Shown here: piece after piece, positions 8,866 through 18,063 of the stretch | Layout of the letters: each line of letters starts with the position of its first letter | Position numbering within the stretch: the first letter of the stretch is position 1 | Source: Streptomyces sp. V3I7 | GTDB lineage: Bacteria; Actinomycetota; Actinomycetes; Streptomycetales; Streptomycetaceae | Assembly (NCBI RefSeq): GCF_030817495.1 | Contig: NZ_JAUSZK010000001.1 | Location: 1,302,001 to 1,366,000 of the forward strand | Reading direction: 5' to 3' | Length of the DNA: 64,000 bases | The notes under the pieces: model-generated | What the model was told of the DNA's origin: nothing | The model's database searches: none | What the model saw: the letters and a program-made list of their open reading frames with translations, nothing else | Program-made: the position numbers and the translations under genes

Positions 8866-11136
8866 TCACAACGTTGCCGTGAGCTCGACGGGTACGCCGT
8901 TGAGCACCGCGTTGCCCGACAGCGGGTCGAGCAGGGTGCCGTCGAGGAGCTGGTTGACGTTGACGCCGGGGTCTGCGGCGGCGTGGGTCAGCCGGGTCCC
9001 GGGGCGGTCGTGGCCCCAGCCGTGCGGCAGGCTGACGACGCCGGGCCGGACGGCGTCGGTGACCTCGGCGGGGGCGACCACCTCTCCCCCGGCGCCCTTC
9101 ACCCGTACCTGTCCCCCGTCGCGCACGCCGAGGCGGTCGGCGTCGTCGGGGTGGATGTGCAGGGTGCAGCGGTTGGTGCCGCCGGTGAGGGCGGGGACGT
9201 TGTGCATCCAGCTGTTGTTGGAGCGCAGATGGCGGCGGCCGACGAGGACGAGACCGGCCGGGCGGTCCGCGAGCGCGGCGCGCAGCCGGGGCAGGTCCTC
9301 GGCGATCGGCCGCGGCAGCAGCTCCACCTTGCCGCTGCGGGTCTTCAGCGGCTGCGGCAGGCGCGGGCGCAGCGGCCCGAGGTCGATGCCGTGCGGATGG
9401 GCGAGCAGCTTCTCCAGGCTGAGCCCGTCGGGATCTGCGCCGAAGCCGTCGCCGTAGGGGCCGAGGCGCAGCATCATGTCGAGCCGTCGCTCGGGGCCGT
9501 TGTCGCCGGTGAGTTCTGCGGCGAGTTCCTGGGGGTCGCGGCCGTGCACCGGGGAGTGCGCGTCGGCGACCGCCTTGCCGAGGGTCTGGTCGATCACCAT
9601 CTGGTCGACGGCCGCCGGCTCGGCCCCGTGCTTCCCCAAGCTCTCGGCTTCGCTCGAGCAGGGGAGACCCCAATCGGAGGCGGCGAGGATCAGCCGGGCC
9701 AGGATCTCGGACTCGGCCATCCGGCCCGCCTCCAGGGGCACGGCTGGGCGGGTGTAGCGGACCTGGTTGCGTACGGCGAGGGTGTTGAAGGCGAAGTCGT
9801 GGTGCGGGCTCTGCGAGGGCGGCGGCGGTGGCAGCACGACGTGGGCGTGGCGCGAGGTCTCGTTGAGGTACGGGTCGACGCTGACCATGAAGTCCAGTGA
9901 TTCCAGGGCCTTGTCGAGCCGGTTGCCGTCGGGTGCGGAGAGCACGGGGTTGGCGGCGACGGTGATGACGGCGCGCACCGGCTCGCCCGCGTCGGTCGCG
10001 GTGTCGATCTCCTCGGCGAGGGCGGCGAGCGGCAGTTCGCCCTTGGCCTCGGGGTGCCGGCTCACCCGGGAGTGCCAGCGGCCGAGCGCGAAGCCGTGGC
10101 CGGCGCCGGCCGGGCGGGGCGTCCGGTCGGTGGCCGCCTGCGGGAAGAGGGCGCCGCCGGGCCGGTCGAGGTTGCCGGTGAGGATGTTGAGGACGTCCAC
10201 CAGCCAGCTGGCGAGGGTGCCGTGCGGGACGGTGCAGGTGCCGATGCGGGCGTACACGGCGGCGGTGGGGGCGGCGGCCAGGTCGCGGACGAGGGCGCGG
10301 GTGACATCAGCGGGCACGTCACAGCCCTCGGCGACGGCCTCGGGGGTGAAATCCCGTACGGCCTCACGGAGTTCCTCGAGGTCCTGGACGTGCGGCGCGA
10401 GGTCCCCCAGGTCGGCCAGGCCCTCCTCGAAGAGGACGTACGTCATCGCCGCGAGCAGCAGGGCGTCGGTGCCGGGGCGGATCGCTATGTGCCGGTCGGC
10501 GAGGCGGGCGGTGCGGGTGCGGCGCGGGTCGATGACGGTGAGGGTGCCGCCGCGGGTGCGCAGGGCCTTGAGCTTGCCGGGGAAGTCGGGGGCGGTGCAC
10601 AGACTCCCGTTGGACTCCAGGGGGTTGGCGCCGATGAGGAGCAGGTGGTCGGTGCGGTCCAGGTCGGGTACGGGGATGGCATTGGCGTCGCCGTACAGGA
10701 GCCCGCTGGAGACGTGCTTGGGCATCTGGTCGAGCGTGGAGGCCGTGAACAGGCTGCGGGTACGCAGGGCGCCGAGCAGCACCGTCGGGTAGAGGCCGCC
10801 GGCCACGGTGTGCACGTTGGGATTGCCGAGGACGACGCCCACGGAGTCGGCGCCGCAGCGCTCGACGACCGCGCGCAGGCCCGCGGCCACGGCGTCGAAC
10901 GCCTCCTCCCAGGTGGCCTCGCGCAGTTCGCCGTCCTTGCGGACGAGCGGGGCGCGCAGCCGGTCGGTGTCGCCGTCGACGGCGCCGAAGACGGCGCCCT
11001 TGGGACAGATGAACCCCTTGCTGAACACGTCGTCGCGGTCGCCGCGGGCGCCGGTGACCCGGGTTCCCTCGACGGTGAGCGTCAGCCCGCAGGTGGCCTC
11101 GCACAGGGGGCAGATTCGCAGGGCGGTGCGGGACAC
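8866..11136 (-). CDS. Molybdopterin-dependent oxidoreductase with N-terminal 4Fe-4S site (formate dehydrogenase/nitrate reductase superfamily)
   Basis: This 756-residue catalytic subunit binds bis-MGD and one 4Fe-4S cluster (C9-x2-C12-x3-C16-x27-C44). The GTG start at 11136 is chosen for the GGGAGG ribosome site 5 bp upstream. There is no twin-arginine signal, so it works in the cytoplasm. The molybdopterin fold follows (GVVLGNPNVHT, LLIGANPLESNG, VISVAANPV-type segments), and the C-terminal MGD-binding barrel has NSWMHNVP and LPHGWGHD. No partner subunit is adjacent. A palindromic repeat at 9631-9672 adds a short extra segment (GLPCSSEAESLGK). The substrate is not determinable. Confidence 0.88.
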   Translation of the reverse strand: MSRTALRICPLCEATCGLTLTVEGTRVTGARGDRDDVFSKGFICPKGAVFGAVDGDTDRLRAPLVRKDGELREATWEEAFDAVAAGLRAVVERCGADSVGVVLGNPNVHTVAGGLYPTVLLGALRTRSLFTASTLDQMPKHVSSGLLYGDANAIPVPDLDRTDHLLLIGANPLESNGSLCTAPDFPGKLKALRTRGGTLTVIDPRRTRTARLADRHIAIRPGTDALLLAAMTYVLFEEGLADLGDLAPHVQDLEELREAVRDFTPEAVAEGCDVPADVTRALVRDLAAAPTAAVYARIGTCTVPHGTLASWLVDVLNILTGNLDRPGGALFPQAATDRTPRPAGAGHGFALGRWHSRVSRHPEAKGELPLAALAEEIDTATDAGEPVRAVITVAANPVLSAPDGNRLDKALESLDFMVSVDPYLNETSRHAHVVLPPPPPSQSPHHDFAFNTLAVRNQVRYTRPAVPLEAGRMAESEILARLILAASDWGLPCSSEAESLGKHGAEPAAVDQMVIDQTLGKAVADAHSPVHGRDPQELAAELTGDNGPERRLDMMLRLGPYGDGFGADPDGLSLEKLLAHPHGIDLGPLRPRLPQPLKTRSGKVELLPRPIAEDLPRLRAALADRPAGLVLVGRRHLRSNNSWMHNVPALTGGTNRCTLHIHPDDADRLGVRDGGQVRVKGAGGEVVAPAEVTDAVRPGVVSLPHGWGHDRPGTRLTHAAADPGVNVNQLLDGTLLDPLSGNAVLNGVPVELTATL
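9631..9672. repeat. Dispersed palindromic repeat, copy 1 (inside the oxidoreductase gene)
   Basis: A palindrome with arms CTTCCCCAAGCTCTCG / CGAGCAGGGGAGACCCCA around GCTTCGCT lies within the coding sequence. The same sequence family recurs at 24290, 31711, 35575 and 63953. The reading frame stays open across it. Confidence 0.7.
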
Positions 11137-11184
11137 GGGTCCTCCCGGAGGGCGGCGGCTTCGATGGCGCACGTTCGACGGTGA

Positions 11185-11202
11185 GCATACCGACCGGTAT
11201 GC
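11185..11202. promoter_or_regulatory. TetR-type operator palindrome upstream of the oxidoreductase
   Basis: GCATACC-GACC-GGTATGC has perfect 7-bp arms. It lies between the TetR gene and the oxidoreductase start, 49-66 bp before the GTG. Dyads of this form are typical TetR-family binding sites, and the adjacent TetR protein is the obvious candidate. Confidence 0.6.
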
Positions 11203-11255
11203 ACGGTGGGGAGGGGTGCCGCGGATCCCGTGGGCGCGGACGCTTGCCGGTGGGG

Positions 11256-11873
11256 TCAGTCCAGCACGCGGGCGAGATAGGCCCGCAGCAGTTCACGGGC
11301 CTCGGCGATGATCGCCTCGTCGCCCTGCGGGGCTGCCCGGAACGCCAGGTGGATGAGCGTGTCGGCGGTCTCCACGGCGACCAGGAAGACGCGCCTCAGG
11401 TCCTCGTCGGGGGTGCGGCCGAGATAGCCGGAGAGCAGTTCGGTCAGGCGGGCGGCGACGCGGTAATTGGGCTGGCCATGGCGGGCGCCGACCGGTATCT
11501 GGTTGCCGAAGTCCACGAGGGCGAAGCCGGGGGCGGTGCTCTTCATCGCGAGGTACTCGTCGAGGACGGCGTCCAGGGCCGCGCGCCAGTCACCCGGCCG
11601 CGCGTCCCGCAGCCGCTGGGTGACGCGCTCGGAGTAGCGCTCCAGATTGCGCTGCGCGAGTGCGCCGACCATCTGCCGTTTGTTGCCGAAGAAGCGGTAG
11701 ACCGAGCCGATGGGGACGTCCGCGCGCAGCGCCACCGCACGGGTGCTGAGACCGTCGTAACCGACCTCGCCGAGGAGGTCGGCGCAGGCGTCGAGGATCC
11801 TGGCCAGCCGTTCGGCGCTGCGCCGCTGGACCGGCGCGCGGCGAAGCGATGTCGCGTGGGGGACGGGCTTCAT
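11256..11873 (-). CDS. TetR-family transcriptional regulator
   Basis: This is a 205-residue repressor-type regulator. The N-terminal helix-turn-helix (about residues 18-65) reads [27 protein letters not shown] in overlapping pieces followed by [15 protein letters not shown], the characteristic TetR recognition region. The rest is an all-helical ligand domain (TetR C-terminal family). ATG 11873 was taken as start because the upstream frame is antisense. It is divergent from hmgA and lies upstream of the molybdopterin oxidoreductase on the same strand, with the palindrome 11185-11202 between them. Confidence 0.92.
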   Translation of the reverse strand: MKPVPHATSLRRAPVQRRSAERLARILDACADLLGEVGYDGLSTRAVALRADVPIGSVYRFFGNKRQMVGALAQRNLERYSERVTQRLRDARPGDWRAALDAVLDEYLAMKSTAPGFALVDFGNQIPVGARHGQPNYRVAARLTELLSGYLGRTPDEDLRRVFLVAVETADTLIHLAFRAAPQGDEAIIAEARELLRAYLARVLD

Positions 11874-12123
11874 GATGCCTTTCCGGCGGGATCCGGTGAA
11901 CGTCGTCCCACTGTACGAAGGCGGGCCTCCCGTGCACTCACCGCATCCGGCTTGCGGACGGCGCTCCCGGACAGCGCCCACGGACTGCGCTTCACGGAAT
12001 GTGCGCCCACGGGCCGCGTCCCGTGCACCGCGCGGATCCGGCCGGAGCGCCGGGGACCTCTTGCGCCGGGGAACGCGCAATCCTACGGTTCTCCAGAGGA
12101 ATCGGGTGCGCAAGGGAGCGACC

Positions 12124-13440
12124 ATGAGCGGGGACGCGCGGAAGACCGCCGAGCAGCTGGACCATCTCTCCGGGTTCGGCAACGAGCACGCTTCGGAGGC
12201 GGTGCCGGGCGCCCTGCCTGAGGGCCGCAACTCGCCGCAGCGCGCACCGCTCGGGCTGTACGCGGAGCAGCTCAGCGGGACGGCGTTCACCGAGCCCCGC
12301 GCGCACAACCGCCGCTCGTGGCTGTACCGCATCCGCCCCTCGGCCGCGCATCCCGCGTTCACCCGCACCGGCAACGGCGCGATCCGCACGGCGCCCTTCA
12401 CGGAGACGGTGCCGGACCCGAACCGGCTGCGCTGGAACCCGCTGCCCGAGCCCCCGGCCGGGACGGACTTCCTGGCGGGCCTGTGGACGCTCGGCGGCAA
12501 CGGCGACGCGACGCAGCGCACCGGCATGGCCGTGCACCTGTACCAGGCCAACTCCTCGATGCAGCGCTTCTTCAGCGACGCCGACGGGGAGCTGCTGATC
12601 GTGCCGGAGAGCGGGGGGTTGCTGCTGCGTACGGAGTTCGGGCTGCTGCATGTGGAGCCGGGACATGTGGCGCTGATTCCTCGTGGGGTGCGCTTCCGTG
12701 TGGAGCTGCTGGATGACTTTGCGCGCGGCTATGTGTGCGAGAACTATGGGGCGCCGTTCCAGCTGCCTGACCTGGGCCCCATCGGCGCCAACGGGCTGGC
12801 GAACGCCCGGGACTTCCTGGCACCGGTCGCCGCGTACGAGGACGTCGAGGGGCCGGTGGAGGTGGTGAACAAGTTCGGCGGCAACCTCTGGACGGCGACG
12901 TACGACCACTCCCCGCTGGACGTGGTCGCCTGGCACGGCAACCATGTGCCGTACGTCTATGACCTGCGCCGGTTCAATGTGATCGGCACCATCTCGTACG
13001 ACCACCCGGACCCGTCGATCTTCACGGTGCTGACGTCGCCGTCGGACACCCCCGGGCTCGCGGGCGTCGACTTCGTCGTGTTCGCGCCGCGCTGGCTGGT
13101 GGGCGAGGACACGTTCCGGCCGCCGTACTTCCACCGGAACGTAATGAGCGAGTACATGGGCCTGATCGAGGGCGCGTACGACGCGAAGGCGGAGGGCTTC
13201 GTGCCGGGCGGCGGCTCGCTGCACAACATGATGTCGGCGCACGGACCGGACCGGGAGACGTTCGAGCGGGCGAGCGCCGCCGAGCTGAAGCCGCACAAGG
13301 TGGACGACGGGCTGGCGTTCATGTTCGAGACGCGCTGGCCGGTGACGCTCACCCCGCAGGCGGCCGGGGCCGGACATCTCCAGCAGCGGTACGACGACGT
13401 GTGGCAGGGCCTGGAGCGCCACTTCCGCCCGTCGCACTGA
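12124..13440 (+). CDS. hmgA: Homogentisate 1,2-dioxygenase
   Basis: This 438-residue cytoplasmic Fe(II) dioxygenase opens the ring of homogentisate to maleylacetoacetate in phenylalanine/tyrosine catabolism. The N-terminus YQSGFGN-like motif appears as [12 protein letters not shown]. The metal site is recognisable as FHRNVMSE (His plus Glu six residues later) and a later His in [14 protein letters not shown]. Length matches the family. ATG 12124 follows a GGAGCG ribosome site. Later pathway genes (fumarylacetoacetase, isomerase) are not adjacent. A GntR regulator follows directly and is the natural candidate for control. Confidence 0.97.
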   Translation: MSGDARKTAEQLDHLSGFGNEHASEAVPGALPEGRNSPQRAPLGLYAEQLSGTAFTEPRAHNRRSWLYRIRPSAAHPAFTRTGNGAIRTAPFTETVPDPNRLRWNPLPEPPAGTDFLAGLWTLGGNGDATQRTGMAVHLYQANSSMQRFFSDADGELLIVPESGGLLLRTEFGLLHVEPGHVALIPRGVRFRVELLDDFARGYVCENYGAPFQLPDLGPIGANGLANARDFLAPVAAYEDVEGPVEVVNKFGGNLWTATYDHSPLDVVAWHGNHVPYVYDLRRFNVIGTISYDHPDPSIFTVLTSPSDTPGLAGVDFVVFAPRWLVGEDTFRPPYFHRNVMSEYMGLIEGAYDAKAEGFVPGGGSLHNMMSAHGPDRETFERASAAELKPHKVDDGLAFMFETRWPVTLTPQAAGAGHLQQRYDDVWQGLERHFRPSH

Positions 13441-13482
13441 ACGACCTCGCACTGAACGGCACGGACTGGTACGGATACTCCG

Positions 13483-14232
13483 GTGACTCCCTTCGCCCCT
13501 GACTCGGTCGTCCTGAACCGCAAGCTGCCGCTCTGGTACCAGGTGTCGCAGTCCCTGCGCGCCTCGATACTCGGCCGCACTCCGCGGGACCAGCTGCGCC
13601 TGCCGACCGAGCAGCAACTGGCCGGGCACTACGGCGTGAGCGTGCTGACCATGCGGCAGGCGCTCAAGGAGCTGGAGGACGAGGGCCTGATCAGCCGGCA
13701 CCGCAGGCGCGGCACGTTCATCGAGCCCGGTGCGCAACGCGGCGCGCCGGTACGGCTCCTGGGCTCGGTGGACGCGATCGTGGCCCAGCAGTCCGGCATG
13801 ACGACGGAACTGCTGGACCGGGGGCGGACGCCGGTACCGGCGGAACTCGCCGAGTACTTCCCGGACGTGGCCGAGGTGGCGACGTACCACCGGCTGCGCT
13901 GCGACGAGAGGTCCGGTGAGCCGACCAACCACGCCCGCAACCACATCCGCCCGGAGCTGGGCGACCGCATCGACGCCGAGGACCTGATCCGCTGGCCGAT
14001 GACGAAGGTGCTGCGGGACGTGGCCGGGGCGGCCATCAGCCGCATCACGGACACGGTGGAGGCACGGCTGGCGGACCCCGAGACGGCCCGGCTCCTCCAA
14101 GTCCCGTTGCTCAGCCCGATCCTGCACTACACCGGGGTGACGTACGACGGCGACGGTCGGGTGCTGGACGTCGCGCTGATCCACTACCGCGGCGACCGCT
14201 TCTCCTTCACGGTGACCTTGGACGCCACCTGA
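13483..14232 (+). CDS. GntR/HutC-family transcriptional regulator
   Basis: This 249-residue regulator starts at GTG 13483. Residues about 10-80 form the GntR winged helix (LPLWYQVSQSLRASI, then LPTEQQLAGHYGVSVLTMRQ, LISRHRRRGTF). Residues about 95-245 form a UTRA-type effector domain of the HutC subfamily, ending DVALIHYRGDRFSFTVTLD. It is 42 bp downstream of hmgA on the same strand, so co-transcription and feedback control of homogentisate breakdown are plausible. The effector is unknown. Confidence 0.9.
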   Translation: MTPFAPDSVVLNRKLPLWYQVSQSLRASILGRTPRDQLRLPTEQQLAGHYGVSVLTMRQALKELEDEGLISRHRRRGTFIEPGAQRGAPVRLLGSVDAIVAQQSGMTTELLDRGRTPVPAELAEYFPDVAEVATYHRLRCDERSGEPTNHARNHIRPELGDRIDAEDLIRWPMTKVLRDVAGAAISRITDTVEARLADPETARLLQVPLLSPILHYTGVTYDGDGRVLDVALIHYRGDRFSFTVTLDAT

Positions 14233-14258
14233 CCCGACCGCCGCCGACGGCCCGTACG

Positions 14259-15452
14259 ATGCCGAGCGTGACGCCCGACGACGCTCTCCCGCTCGCGGAC
14301 CTCATGCCGTGGTCCGTGGAACCCCCGCGCCTGGGCCGCGCCTGGCCGACGGCCCCCGATCCGGCCTCGCTGAGGGCCCGCTGGGACGCCCTCCTGAAGA
14401 CCGAAGGCCCGGACCAGGACGCCCTGTTCGAGCCGACCCGCGCACGCACGCCGCACTCGGCCGTCGGCCAACTCCCGGGCCGGTTGGGCGGGACGGAGAA
14501 GCTGGCCCGCGCCTCGGGTCCGTGCCCGGAGCCGGTCCGTGTGCTGGCGGCCCCGTTCGACGAGCAGTGGCTGATCCCGGACCACCGGCTGATCGACACG
14601 GCCCGCCCCGAGTTGTGGCGGGTGGCGGACTCCCACCAGGTGTTCGTCGTGGAGACGGCCACGGAGGCCTCGGCCCCACCGCTCCTGGCGACCTCGCTGC
14701 TCCCCCTCGTCCGTCCGGGCCGCGTCCGCCCGCTGTACCGCCGGCCCGGCGGCACCGAACCCAACCTGGCGCCGGGCCTGTTGACGTACGTCGGCTCGCG
14801 GCTGGGCCTCTCCCCCACCCCGCCGGACCTGCTCGCCTGGACGCTGACGGCGGTCCGCCCCGACCTCACGGTCCCGCTCCCGGCGGACCCCGGGCTCTGG
14901 TCCGAGGGCGTCCGCCTGGGCCACCGGATGCTGTGGCTGCTGCGCCGCGACGGCACCCGCCCCAAACTCCCCGGCGGCCGCCGCCCGTACGTACGCGCAC
15001 CTCTCCCGCCCCGCCCGCGGACCCTCCACTACGACCGCGCCGGGGAGACGCTCCACCTCGACGAGGGCCGCGTCTCCCCGGTACCGCCCGAGGCCTGGGA
15101 CTTCACGGTGGCCGGCACTCGCGTCCTGGAGTCCTGGTTCACCACCCGCACCACGGACCCCGAACCGCACACCCTCGCCGCGATCCGCCCGACGACCTGG
15201 CCCCGGCCCTGGACCTCGGAGCTCCTGGAACTGATCACGATCCTCACCCTCCTGACGGAACTCCGCCCACAACAGGCGTCGTTGAAGGTCACGAACCCCA
15301 TCACCCCCACCGACCTCCACAAGGCAGGCGTCCTCCCCCTCCCTCGCGCGACCCGAGGCCCCGCCACGGTCCTGGACCACCACGAGGAGGGCCGGAGGGC
15401 CAGTTCGCGCTCATCTAGCGCGGGCAGCACTGACCGGCTAATGAGGTACTGA
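14259..15452 (+). CDS. Solitary type-ISP restriction-modification specificity-domain-like protein
   Basis: This 397-residue protein has no nuclease, helicase or methyltransferase motifs. Its C-terminal half resembles the C-terminal specificity domain of type ISP restriction-modification enzymes (LlaBIII class). The features are LWSEGVRLGHRMLWLL, a Tyr-rich PRTLHYDRAG strand, and VPPEAWDFTVAGTRVLESWF followed by TTRTTD and a helical C-terminus. The N-terminal half (LADLMPWSVEPPRLGRAW) is unassigned. The last about 16 residues may be out of frame: restoring one C near 15393 would end the protein in GPEGQFALI at the TAG near 15417. Family assignment is from memory of the domain pattern; function is unknown. 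Confidence 0.65.
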   Translation: MPSVTPDDALPLADLMPWSVEPPRLGRAWPTAPDPASLRARWDALLKTEGPDQDALFEPTRARTPHSAVGQLPGRLGGTEKLARASGPCPEPVRVLAAPFDEQWLIPDHRLIDTARPELWRVADSHQVFVVETATEASAPPLLATSLLPLVRPGRVRPLYRRPGGTEPNLAPGLLTYVGSRLGLSPTPPDLLAWTLTAVRPDLTVPLPADPGLWSEGVRLGHRMLWLLRRDGTRPKLPGGRRPYVRAPLPPRPRTLHYDRAGETLHLDEGRVSPVPPEAWDFTVAGTRVLESWFTTRTTDPEPHTLAAIRPTTWPRPWTSELLELITILTLLTELRPQQASLKVTNPITPTDLHKAGVLPLPRATRGPATVLDHHEEGRRASSRSSSAGSTDRLMRY

Positions 15453-15481
15453 GCTACTGACAAAGGGGGCAGGTCCGGGTC

Positions 15482-16690
15482 ATGATCGGTTCCATGGACC
15501 GGCTCCCCCTGCCCCTGGAGGGCATCACCGTCGTCGCCGTCGAACAGGCCGTGGCCGCGCCGTTTGCGACCCGGCAACTCGCCGACCTGGGGGCGCGGGT
15601 CATCAAGGTCGAGCGTGTCGACGGGGGCGACTTCGCGCGCGGGTACGACACCGCGGCCCGCGGCCTGGCCTCGCACTTCGTGTGGTGCAACCGCGGGAAG
15701 GAGTCGATCGCGCTCGACCTGAAGGATCCGCGCGGTCTGGAGGTCGTACGGAGACTGGTCGCCGGTGCGGACGTGTTCGTGCAGAACCTCGCCCACGGCG
15801 CCGCCGCCCGGCTGGGCCTGGACGCCGCCACGCTGTGCGCCGCGCACCCGCGGCTGGTCGCCGTGGACATCTCGGGGTACGGCGCGTCCGGTCCGTACGC
15901 GGACAAGCGGGCGTACGACATGCTCGTGCAGTGCGAGGCGGGGCTCGTGTCGGTCACCGGGACGCCGGAGCAGCCGGTGAAGGCGGGCGTCCCGGCGGCG
16001 GACATCGCGGCGGCCATGTACGCCTTCTCCGGAGTGCTCGCGGCGCTGGTACGGCGCGGGACCACCGGGCGGGGCGGGCCCGTCGAGGTGTCGATGCTGG
16101 AGGCGCTCGCGGAGTGGATGGGGCACCCGCTGCACTCCGCGCTCCACGGCGGAACTCCCCCGGCGCGCACCGGACTCGCGCACGCCGTCATCGCGCCGTA
16201 CGACGCCTATCCGACCGCGGACGGCGGCCGGGTGCTGGTGTCCGTGCAGAACGACCGGGAGTGGCGGCGGCTGGCCGAACAGGTGCTGGAGCGGCCCGAG
16301 TTGGGGGTGGATCCGGACTTCGCGACGAACACGGCGCGGGTCGCGCGCCGGGAGCGGACGGACGAGCTGGTCGCGAAGGCACTGGGCGCGCTGGACGCCG
16401 ACGAGGCGCTGGCGCGGCTGGAGGGCGCGGGCATCGCGTGCGCGCGCCTGAGGGACCTGGACGACCTGGCGGAGCATCCGCAGCTGGCGGCCCGGGAGCG
16501 GTGGCGGGAGGTGGGGTCGCCGGTCGGGCCGCTGAAGGCGTTGCTGCCGCCCATCACGCTGCCGGGCGGGGACGAGGCACGGATGGGGGACGTGCCCGCG
16601 CTCGGGCAGCACACCGAGGCACTGCTGCGAGCCGTGGGGATGACGGACGGCGAGATCGCAGCGCTGCGCCGGGACGGCGTCGCGGCCTGA
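15482..16690 (+). CDS. CaiB/BaiF-type (family III) CoA-transferase
   Basis: This 402-residue cytoplasmic enzyme transfers CoA between acyl-CoA and a carboxylic acid. It has the family III start VVAVEQAVAAPFATRQLADLGARVIKVE (pieces), the CNRGKESIALDLK stretch, the catalytic-Asp context LVAVDISGYGASGPYADKRAYD and QCEAGLVSVTGTPEQP, and a C-terminal RVARRERTDELV helix. ATG 15482 or the ATG 15 bases later could be used. Substrate is unknown; succinyl-CoA:mesaconate/benzylsuccinate-like branches look similar. It has no clear operon partner. Confidence 0.92.
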   Translation: MIGSMDRLPLPLEGITVVAVEQAVAAPFATRQLADLGARVIKVERVDGGDFARGYDTAARGLASHFVWCNRGKESIALDLKDPRGLEVVRRLVAGADVFVQNLAHGAAARLGLDAATLCAAHPRLVAVDISGYGASGPYADKRAYDMLVQCEAGLVSVTGTPEQPVKAGVPAADIAAAMYAFSGVLAALVRRGTTGRGGPVEVSMLEALAEWMGHPLHSALHGGTPPARTGLAHAVIAPYDAYPTADGGRVLVSVQNDREWRRLAEQVLERPELGVDPDFATNTARVARRERTDELVAKALGALDADEALARLEGAGIACARLRDLDDLAEHPQLAARERWREVGSPVGPLKALLPPITLPGGDEARMGDVPALGQHTEALLRAVGMTDGEIAALRRDGVAA

Positions 16691-16799
16691 ACGCGGGCTG
16701 GTCGGTACAGGCGGGCGCTCCGTGCACGTGAGTTCCCAGGTACATCTCACACACACGCGGGCCTTCGGCGCACGCGAGCCGAGCGTGCGCGCGGGTGTT

Positions 16800-17075
16800 T
16801 CAGTGCTTGTTGCCGCCGAACAGCGAGCGGCGCAGTCGGCGCAGCGGCGCGAACAGCGAGACGCGGCTCACACGCGTGCCCCGGGCGCTGCGTTCCTGTG
16901 TGGGCGGACGCGAGGTCAGCTCACGCATCAGCAGCGTCGCCTCGGCCGTCTTCTGCTGCGGTATGGCGGGTCCCGCCAGCACCGAGAGGTGGCGGTCGAG
17001 GCGCGAACTGCTCGCGCTGCTCCCGCAGGTGATCGCAGGGACCCTCGCCCTGCTGCGCACTGTTATCTGCTCCAT
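16800..17075 (-). CDS. Small basic conserved hypothetical protein
   Basis: This 91-residue, Arg/Ser-rich protein begins MEQITVRSRARVPAITCG and ends APLRRLRRSLFGGNKH. ATG 17075 is preferred because GGGGAG stands 4-5 bp before it. Related small proteins with the same opening occur in other streptomycetes (recalled, not searched). There is no signal peptide or recognised domain. It lies about 115 bp from the end of the anti-sigma gene on the same strand, so it could be the last gene of that unit. Confidence 0.65.
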   Translation of the reverse strand: MEQITVRSRARVPAITCGSSASSSRLDRHLSVLAGPAIPQQKTAEATLLMRELTSRPPTQERSARGTRVSRVSLFAPLRRLRRSLFGGNKH

Positions 17076-17190
17076 GTCACTCCCCACCCGTACGAGTCCA
17101 CCCGGCCCGGGCAGGGTAACCCTATCGTCCCAAACGGGCACCCGTGTATCGCGGTCGCAGGATTCACCTTCCCCACAAGGAGGTTGACGA

Positions 17191-18063
17191 TTACTCTCCG
17201 AATCCGACCGATTTCAGGGCGAGTTGCGCCAACGGCTGGCCAGTGGGGTGCGTTGATCCACCGTCCGGTTCGACGGTCACGGCGAGTGACGTCGCGGACG
17301 TGGTCAGCCCGGTCGCGACCAAGGGCGTGTCGCCCTCGAACACACCGAGGGAGCGCGGTGGCACATGGGGGCGCATCAGCCACAGCTGGTGGACGCGTCC
17401 GCCGGGCGGTGCGCCGTATCCGCCGAGGGTGACGACCGCCCTCCCCTCGGAGACGGAGGCGATCACGGCGATACTGCCGCCCCGGGCGCCCTTCCCGCTG
17501 CTCGCCCGGGCGTCGGGCGCCGCGAGCACGTGGGCGATCTCACGCGCCCGGGCCCGCTCGGCGTCCAGCCCGTCCTGCGTCCTGTGGGCCTGCACCGCGA
17601 ACAGTCCGGCGACGACGAGCGCCGCCGCGGCGGTGGCCGTGGCGAACGGGACGAACAGGGGGCGCGTCCTTGGCGCACGAGTGCGGGCCGGCACGGGCTG
17701 CGTGCCCCAGACGTGCGGCGGGAGTTGTGTCCCGCGCGCCCGTGCGGCGGCCGGTCCCAGCGACGGGGCGCGCACGCCCGCCGGTTCCCGCCATGCGGCG
17801 CGGGCGCCCGCCGGTTCCTGCGGCAGCGTCCGTACGGCGGCCAGCACCCGGTCGCGCAACGCGGGCGGTGCCGGGGCGGCCGTCGACCAGGCCAGGCGCA
17901 CCGCGTCCTCGGAGAGGGCGCGGACCTCGGCGGGGCAGCGGTCGCAGGCGCGCAGGTGCTGCTCGAAGCGGTGGCGTTCGGCGGGGCCGAGGGCGTCGAG
18001 CGCGTAGGGGGCGGCGAGCGAGTGGGGGTCCTCGCGGGGGAACAGCCGGGCCAGGATGCTCAT
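17191..18063 (-). CDS. RskA-type anti-sigma factor (membrane)
   Basis: This 290-residue anti-sigma factor has a cytoplasmic zinc-binding N-terminus with the HxxxCxxC pattern (HLRACDRC, about residues 36-43) and a long Ala/Pro/Arg linker. One membrane helix follows (FATATAAAALVVAGLFAV, about 148-165), then an extracytoplasmic RskA domain ending with HQLWLM and VAVTVEPDGGSTHPTG. ATG 18063 overlaps the sigma-factor stop by 4 bp (ATGA), so the two are translationally coupled. It should hold the SigK-like factor inactive until regulated proteolysis. Confidence 0.92.
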   Translation of the reverse strand: MSILARLFPREDPHSLAAPYALDALGPAERHRFEQHLRACDRCPAEVRALSEDAVRLAWSTAAPAPPALRDRVLAAVRTLPQEPAGARAAWREPAGVRAPSLGPAAARARGTQLPPHVWGTQPVPARTRAPRTRPLFVPFATATAAAALVVAGLFAVQAHRTQDGLDAERARAREIAHVLAAPDARASSGKGARGGSIAVIASVSEGRAVVTLGGYGAPPGGRVHQLWLMRPHVPPRSLGVFEGDTPLVATGLTTSATSLAVTVEPDGGSTHPTGQPLAQLALKSVGFGE

